64,000 bases of DNA from Acanthaster planci (taxonomy: Eukaryota > Echinodermata > Asteroidea > Valvatida > Acanthasteridae): contig NW_019091357.1 in the NCBI RefSeq assembly GCF_001949145.1, positions 3,868,473 through 3,932,472 on the forward strand, in the 5' to 3' direction. Numbering within the stretch: position 1 is the stretch's first letter; the number at the start of each line of letters is the position of its first letter. The notes under the pieces are model-generated. The model saw nothing but the letters and a program-made list of their open reading frames with translations. It was not told where the DNA came from and did not search any database. The translations under genes were made by a program, and so were the position numbers. Below are positions 63,868 through 64,000 of the stretch, in pieces.

Positions 63868-64000
63868 GTAAGTACCACTTAGTAAGGACAGGACCATTGT
63901 CAAGCCCTGCAGCAAACTCTTGATCGTCAACGGTTGCAATATAGTATTATCTTGGTCATCTGTCCCTAATGCAGACATTTCCAATCCGGTCTTGTGCCAA

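Larger units (their letters stand above)
58741..64000. other. Inferred large intron 1 / 5' region of gene E
   Basis: No exon 1 equivalent (a 351-base frame with WDYVVFG and [11 protein letters not shown] motifs) was found on the minus strand here. The stretch holds a short-repeat-tailed element (59150-59236), a local direct duplication (60250-60819), ACATGT-rich microsatellite-like patches near 59812 and 60140, and unassigned ORFs. It may alternatively include another gene near the right edge. Confidence 0.5.

Overview
This is eukaryotic, intron-rich animal DNA. It has GT/AG introns, AATAAA-type signals, MITEs (short non-autonomous DNA transposons), a non-LTR retrotransposon and a BEL/Pao relic. 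Repeat content and gene style suggest a marine invertebrate, perhaps a deuterostome such as amphioxus, an echinoderm or a hemichordate; that assignment is inference only. No prokaryotic features, CRISPR arrays, rRNA genes or convincing functional tRNA genes were seen.

The window is dominated by a cluster of sodium-coupled monocarboxylate transporter genes (SLC5 family, SMCT1/SMCT2 = SLC5A8/SLC5A12-like). I assembled them exon by exon. Gene A (+, 157-4638) lacks its 5' half because it runs off the left edge. Gene B (+, 7258-15724) is complete, with 15 exons and 632 codons. Gene C (-, 19975-28519) is complete, with 15 exons and 653 codons. A decayed B-like pseudogene (+) lies at about 32052-32788. 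Gene D (-, 35060-43473) is complete, with 15 exons and 653 codons, and is a close paralogue of C. Gene E (-, 47199-58740) has exons 2-15; exon 1 is not in the window. All copies share the same exon phases and nearly the same exon lengths, so the cluster grew by duplication of one 15-exon ancestor.

Layout: A and B point right. C points left and meets B tail to tail. The 3' part of B, the spacer and C (about 13.0-29.2 kb) are matched by pseudogene, spacer and D (about 31.9-44.3 kb), a large direct segmental duplication. After the duplication a roughly 2.75-kb LINE entered the B-C spacer, a 212-bp hAT-like MITE entered intron 11 of D, and the B copy in the second unit decayed. A truncated BEL/Pao retrotransposon (29.2-31.6 kb) sits between the two units. 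The right part (44-47 kb and 58.7-64 kb) is mostly gene-poor.

Functionally, the genes should encode 13-TM, LeuT-fold plasma-membrane symporters that use the Na+ gradient to take up short monocarboxylates (lactate, pyruvate, butyrate, nicotinate) or related anions. The transmembrane core is conserved. The cytoplasmic tails in the last exon differ in sequence between A/B, C/D and E, yet all end in a class-I PDZ-ligand-like tripeptide, and E also carries a PPxY motif. Sorting and turnover may therefore be the main axis of divergence among the copies.
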